A DNA stretch of 64,000 nucleotides, from positions 192,056,604 to 192,120,603 of the forward strand of contig NC_092520.1 of assembly GCF_037038585.1 (NCBI RefSeq), read 5' to 3'. Made by a program: the position numbers and the translations under genes. The first letter of the stretch is position 1. Every line of letters begins with the position of its first letter. This DNA comes from Patagioenas fasciata (Eukaryota; Chordata; Aves; Columbiformes; Columbidae). The notes under the pieces were generated by a model, which was given only the letters and a program-made list of their open reading frames with translations, did no database searches and was not told the DNA's origin. Shown here in pieces: positions 60,201 to 64,000 of this stretch.

Positions 60201-62709
60201 AACTTAAAGCAACAAGAATATTTTTCTTGCAGTAATATAAAATATACTAATACCCTATTTGCAGTCTAATTAAAATATGACAATTTAAAAAAATTAAAAT
60301 GAAGAAGTGCCATATGCAGTTTTCTCTAAGTAGCCAACTAAAACAACTTTTTAGCATAGCAAATTCTCATAATTATTTCAAAGCATATTGGGTTGTGTTC
60401 ACATTTAAGGCACTGAGAATTCGGGACAGTCATTTATCACAGCTGCTTAATGTCCAGGTTTGGCCAGAAAGACACTCATGACAAGAGGTTGTCTTTAACT
60501 ACAGGATACCAAAATCATCTGTACTAATTTTTATGCCGACTTTATGGCTGATGACATTCAATGATATTTCTTTGTCATCATTTTATCATATCAAGTCTAA
60601 TTTTACTGACTAAATAGTGCACAACTGTTTGCAAATGAAAGGAAGAATACACACAGCATTTGGGTGTGGTCCCTTGCAATAAAAACTACCAACTTAATTC
60701 CATTAAAGGGTTTGGAGGACTTGGGGGTGGGATGAGCGGGTGTTGTGGTTTGTTTTTTTTCCCCTTTTAATGAGTACAAAGACAGAAGTGGTGAAAATAA
60801 CACCGACAGGTCAAAGGAATGCTACCCAGGCCTGAAAAATATGAAGCTAGATAACACTAGCCATGTAACTCCAAGTCGCAGGCTGAAAATGTGACTCTGA
60901 TACTAGAAAAGCAAGCAAGTCTTAGTCCAAACTACTATCAAAAAAGACATGCCATTGTACACAGTGGGAGGAACAGCTGAAAAGACTCAAATTCTGCTCA
61001 TACATAGCATCAAACAACTACTGTGAAACAACTGAGTAGGACTTGTAGGTATGCAAAAGGCTAATTGTTTGAACTGTACTATCCAGAAAACACATGGCAA
61101 CACAAAACTGATTGTATCAAGCCATAAGAGTACCATGGTCCCACATATATAATGAATGACAGTTCATAAGGAAATCTCCAACCTGCTGCGGACAGCGGGA
61201 CCCCTCCTGTGCACTGCCTGACCACTGATGCTCACTCACCTTGATGCTCAACCATCTATTAATAGCAAAATGCCCCAGATGCATAAACCCATGTCACAGA
61301 CCTATTTCCAAGTTCTGTGGCAAGGGCTGAGGGAATCCTGAGAACCTCTGGAAAAACCGGAATATGAAAGGCTACAGCCTACGAGGAGCAACTGTACTCC
61401 AGAGAGTTAGCTGCAGGCTGGGGTTCCTAGAGTAACAAGAAAGTCTCATGCACCCCAGAGGAAGAAGAAAATTCAGGAAAAAGTGGTAAACACCACCGTC
61501 TTTGCTTAGTTGTAGCTGATGCTTGTGTCTTTATGCCCCAAAAAATAATGTACTCTGAGATGAGATTTCCGAACATTCTGTTTATGCTCTGCTAACCCAG
61601 CAAATGCTGAAAAGTCACAATCTCATCCATCAGGAAAGGAAGGGTAGCAAATATAGGGAACAAAAGGTCTACTCACAGTACCAAGTAGCGTATGTTCAAC
61701 ATTACTAAAGTTCTCTCAATCGAAAATTGTAAATATTATTTGACCAACTCAGAAAATGGGATAAAATGGTCATATCTTCAGTGTTTTCTGGACATACAAT
61801 CCAAACAAGTAGTTTTGTTATGAATTCTTACACAAAGGCAAGTTATTTTGCTATATGTCATTTACTTATATATGGTAATTAATATATCAAATTGAATTCA
61901 CATCTGCTGATAGCCCCAGATTAACAAATGGTTATCACTTATCTTTATTTTGCAGTAAACACTTTCTTGAAAACAATGTTTGGGTACAGGAGGCAAGGCA
62001 TAAAATGAAAGATGTATTCTTTGCTAATTTACTGTATTCTGAAGCAAGATGGCAGTATTGCTGAAGATCAAATGTTTAATTATGTTGTTGTTTTCTCTAA
62101 GCATAATCAACATTACTGACCCACTAAATGAAGACTGCACTGCAAATTGCCAAAGTTTATAGAACAGAAAATCTTTCATTGACTTTAGAATTACAGGCCT
62201 TTAATAGGACTGCAAGTTAAACCCCACTTTATATAATTTAAAAAATAATTCTAAAGCACAGAAGACATATTCTGAGTGCATTATTTTCACAGGATTATAT
62301 ATGGTATTACAATGTCTGGCAAGAACTGCTTAATTGGAAGAACTTTTTCATGGTAATTTTAGAGTAATGAGGCTGTTTTACACATGTTGAAGAAGTTTCG
62401 CATTCAAATAAACGGTATGGGAAATATAGCGAAAGATAAAGAGGAACATTTGAAACTAATTAACAGCAGAATTGAATTGATACATTTTCTGAAGTGAGTT
62501 CAAAGCAGGCAATAGACCAAAAAACGAGTTAGAAATACCAAACTGTTCATTACCTTCAGTGACTTTGCCAGCTGCACATGGTTATCATAGACTAGAATGT
62601 CCACCGTTAGATTTCGCAGATGATGAAGAAGAACTGTTTCTCCTTCCAGGTCTCCTGTTTCCACAGGCACCTTCCATGTTGGGTAGGGACATTTTGTGCC
62701 ATCCCACAC
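42119..62709 (-). CDS. POT1: Protection of telomeres protein 1, 3' eleven coding exons (5' part outside window)
   Basis: POT1 is the shelterin subunit that binds the single-stranded TTAGGG overhang and, through TPP1, controls telomerase and blocks ATR signalling in the nucleus. The exons, in transcript order, are 62709-62554, 57168-57011, 56527-56439, 55384-55340, 54903-54747, 51895-51690, 49214-49079, 46515-46421, 45004-44913, 43308-43203 and 42231-42119. Every border is AG/GT and every phase joins, giving 450 codons plus TAG. This matches about residues 185-634 of the 634-residue human protein. The first two exons finish the second OB fold, three short exons make the linker, and the rest is the C-terminal OB fold with its inserted Holliday-junction-resolvase-like domain. 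The CxxC pairs HCSKC and GCKQC supply the four zinc ligands. The stop falls after IAEDVV, as in mammals. I found no earlier exon between 62710 and the right edge, so OB1 and the start of OB2 must lie further on. Confidence 0.96.
43203..43308 (-). CDS. POT1: POT1 exon ([10 protein letters not shown])
   Basis: The exon follows CTTCCAG and precedes GTCAGT. It encodes [15 protein letters not shown] to MLCPPGRKL and ends in phase 1. The [10 protein letters not shown] and MLCPPG motifs are strongly conserved in POT1. Confidence 0.95.
44913..45004 (-). CDS. POT1: POT1 exon ([10 protein letters not shown])
   Basis: The exon follows CTCTTCAG and precedes GTAAGT. It encodes [19 protein letters not shown] and then AYLFDY, a beta-rich part of the third OB fold. 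Confidence 0.95.
46421..46515 (-). CDS. POT1: POT1 exon (second zinc CxxC)
   Basis: The exon follows ATGCCAG and precedes GTGAGC. It begins [19 protein letters not shown]. The CxxC pair matches the third and fourth zinc ligands of human POT1. The second half ([10 protein letters not shown]) is more variable. Confidence 0.95.
46586..46601 (+). repeat. Poly(A) tract, 16 bases, in POT1 intron
   Basis: This is an uninterrupted A run just upstream (+ strand) of the CR1 fragment. Similar runs in POT1 introns lie at 44477-44494, 49345-49358, 50028-50044 and 52628-52646, and one in the intergenic part at 24160-24175. Confidence 0.9.
46725..47195 (+). mobile_element. CR1 LINE 3'-end fragment in POT1 intron
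   Basis: It contains GCAGTTGTTCAGCCTGGATA, GAAATTCTTCCCCATGAGGG, GGTGGTGAGGCACTAGCACA, GGATGCCCCATCCCTGGAAG and CCCTTCCAACACAAATAATT, ending in TCTATGATTCT, the CR1 3' terminal octamer type. It is on the + strand, opposite to POT1, and still easy to recognise. Confidence 0.95.
48345..48365. repeat. Perfect 10-bp inverted repeat with 1-bp loop
   Basis: AGCTCCTGCT, one G, then AGCAGGAGCT form a near-complete palindrome inside a GC-richer patch of a POT1 intron (about 48240-48480). No function can be assigned. Confidence 0.85.
49079..49214 (-). CDS. POT1: POT1 exon ([13 protein letters not shown])
   Basis: The exon follows TGAACAG and precedes GTAGGT. It encodes [19 protein letters not shown], then [16 protein letters not shown] and KYYG, part of the resolvase-like insert and its return to the OB fold. 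Confidence 0.96.
51690..51895 (-). CDS. POT1: POT1 exon ([10 protein letters not shown])
   Basis: The exon follows GGTTTAG and precedes GTAAGA. It encodes [16 protein letters not shown] and [18 protein letters not shown], then VHFVKP-like IHFVKP and LLMIEG. It is the longest exon in the window, at 206 bp. Confidence 0.96.
54747..54903 (-). CDS. POT1: POT1 exon (first zinc CxxC)
   Basis: The exon follows TTTTGCAG and precedes GTAAGT. It encodes [24 protein letters not shown] and [10 protein letters not shown]. The CxxC pair matches the first two zinc ligands in human POT1. Confidence 0.97.
55340..55384 (-). CDS. POT1: POT1 short linker exon (45 bp)
   Basis: The exon follows ATTTTTAG and precedes GTAGGA. 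It encodes [15 protein letters not shown], matching the human segment ERCQQLSAT. It is too short to stand out as an open frame, and phase agreement with both neighbours decides it. Confidence 0.92.
56439..56527 (-). CDS. POT1: POT1 linker exon (89 bp)
   Basis: The exon follows TTTTTAG and precedes GTAAGA. It encodes [20 protein letters not shown] and then LDGTFNNIT. This Ser/Glu-rich linker between the OB folds is poorly conserved, so support comes from the splice sites and phase. Confidence 0.88.
57011..57168 (-). CDS. POT1: POT1 exon, end of second OB fold
   Basis: The exon follows TTTTTAAG and precedes GTAAGT. It encodes [34 protein letters not shown] and NPDVKELKA, the last strands of OB2. 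Confidence 0.97.
57245..57362 (-). mobile_element. CR1 LINE fragment in POT1 intron
   Basis: TGAATCACAGAATAGCTGAA, GTTGTCAGGGCCAACTCCTG and TTCTCAGGGCTGTCTCCAGC, then TGGGTTTTGAAT form the reverse complement of another CR1 subfamily's 3' end. It lies less than 80 bases upstream of a POT1 exon on the transcript, in the same direction as POT1. Confidence 0.75.
57363..62553 (-). other. POT1 intron of about 5.4 kb, remainder
   Basis: This is AT-rich sequence with no recognised element, apart from a small CpG-containing patch near 59840-60060 and a moderately GC-richer patch at 61190-61470. No exon fitting POT1 was found inside. Confidence 0.5.
62554..62709 (-). CDS. POT1: POT1 exon, middle of second OB fold
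   Basis: The exon follows TTGCAG and precedes GTAATG, with 52 codons in phase 0. It encodes [15 protein letters not shown] and [20 protein letters not shown]. It is the most 5' POT1 exon in the window. Confidence 0.97.
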
Positions 62710-64000
62710 CTGCAATGCAAAGGAACTATTTCAATTTGCTAAGAATACTGTAGACTGAGATTTTAAATAGATTTTTTTTTGAATTGTTGTTTGATTAAAA
62801 ATTGATAATAGTAATTGATTAATAAGAAATCTTTATTGAAGTCTCAAAGTCCTTAAATTAGATTTTATGCTTGTTGATGCTTTTATTTTTATCATTCTTG
62901 AGTATAAAACATCCTCTATAGAGAATATCATGAAGTGTTAAGACCTGAGATTTATTTATATTAAAGACACCAAATCAAAACAAAATAGTATTAGCAAAAC
63001 CTCAACTCTTCATCCAGCAGTTACAACTATTAGAATTCACTATATGCAGAACTGTCTATATTTAATATTTTAACCCTGCTATAGGTTTTTAAACACTCCA
63101 GCTACAGTATGTGAAGACTGAGTACACAGCATATACTCCCTTAATTACTGATGATCATCTATATGAGTATACACTGCTAGTTATCCAGAATGTACTAGAA
63201 AAACATCAGTATTTAATACATAATAAAGAAGATTTTAGAAATTGTTTGCCTAAAGCTAAATTCTTAAGACACTTAAAAATTAAAATGTCAATAGAGCTAT
63301 TTTTGAGCTATCAAAGTTACTGTGAAAAAGTAAGATCACCAGCAGACTTAGCACTTTGGAATCAAAATCTAAACACTTAAATCAAATATTAACATTTTAG
63401 TGATAGCTCCTTACAATCTATTCTGTAAACTACGGTTTCCTGACTTCCTGAAGATATACTCTTTTCGAAGGCAAAAACGAATGGTCTGAAATACTGGCAG
63501 AGAAAACCTGGAGGCATGAGGACTGTAAGACTGAAATGCTACATTTCATAGGATTTCATGCATATAGGTTCAACAGAAGCTAATTTTCAGACAGTTTGTG
63601 ATAACAAGGCATTTTGTCCCATGAGTGAGCCACTGTAGAAGGTGAGAAAAAAAGACACCACAGCTTAATTTTTAAAGCGTTTCTACCCCTTATGCTTAAA
63701 TGCTGTGGATCAAAGGACCCAGAGGAAAAGATCTAAGAATCAGCAAAGCCATGTGTAAACACACCCTCTCATGGTTGAAATACTTATCCTAAATCGAGAG
63801 ATAAAAGGGAAAACTGTTCACAGTGAAAATGACCCATAACATCAAATTAACATTCCCAAATGGGAGTGTATTCGGAAGGACCCAGATAATGAAGTGGTAA
63901 GCACTGCCATAGATTTTAAAAAAAAGCCTATTATCTTCTGATCCTGTAGCATGAAATACTTAAAACCATCTTTGAAAGAGAGGTTGCCCATTGCTTGAAT
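62710..64000 (-). other. POT1 intron at the right edge
   Basis: I searched for the preceding POT1 exon (first strands of OB2) on the - strand and did not find it, so this whole stretch is treated as intron. The open frame at 63111-63380 on the + strand (89 codons) has no supporting feature. Confidence 0.5.

Noticed and set aside
63111..63380. Open frame of 89 codons on the + strand at the right edge
   Set aside because: It has no known family, lies opposite a POT1 intron and shows no splice or promoter signal.

Overview
This is vertebrate nuclear DNA, almost certainly from a bird. The coding sequence is split into short exons with GT/AG borders. The interspersed repeats are CR1 LINE fragments and avian-type LTRs, and one of the two genes reads clearly as POT1. 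There are no rRNA or tRNA genes, CRISPR arrays or operons.

Region 1 (1-14338, GC-rich with many repeats) holds the end of one unit and all of a second unit of a tandem duplication about 10.04 kb long. Bases 1-4302 match 10038-14338 at more than 99% identity, so the full unit is about 4303-14338. Each unit carries a compact RhoGAP-domain gene on the + strand, related to TAGAP/ARHGAP20. The complete copy (8998-11725) can be assembled from nine exons whose phases all agree, giving a predicted 360-residue protein. It has a possible myristoylation/palmitoylation N-terminus, a full RhoGAP domain with its arginine finger, an acidic stretch and a short basic tail. The first copy (163-1688) enters the window after its fourth exon. 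Downstream of each copy are a CR1 fragment, GTTT/GTTA repeats and a (TGC)n tract. The sequence upstream of the complete gene (4303-8997) holds internal repeats and CR1 ORF2 scraps.

Region 2 (14339-40366, AT-rich) is intergenic. Its first few hundred bases look like an older, diverged relative of part of the duplicated unit. The rest holds a CR1 fragment (24.2-24.7 kb), an LTR-like element (about 35.8-36.8 kb), a 580-bp solo LTR with a 5-bp target duplication (38807-39386) and microsatellites. I recognise no gene in it.

Region 3 (about 40.4 kb to the right edge) is the 3' half of POT1 on the - strand: eleven coding exons from 62709 down to a stop at 42119, then a 3' UTR probably ending near 40.37 kb. 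The 450 codons present cover the end of the second OB fold, the linker and the whole C-terminal TPP1-binding region, including all four zinc-binding cysteines. The 5' exons lie beyond the right edge. POT1 protects telomeres and the RhoGAP gene probably acts in Rho-family signalling, so I see no functional link between them beyond being neighbours.
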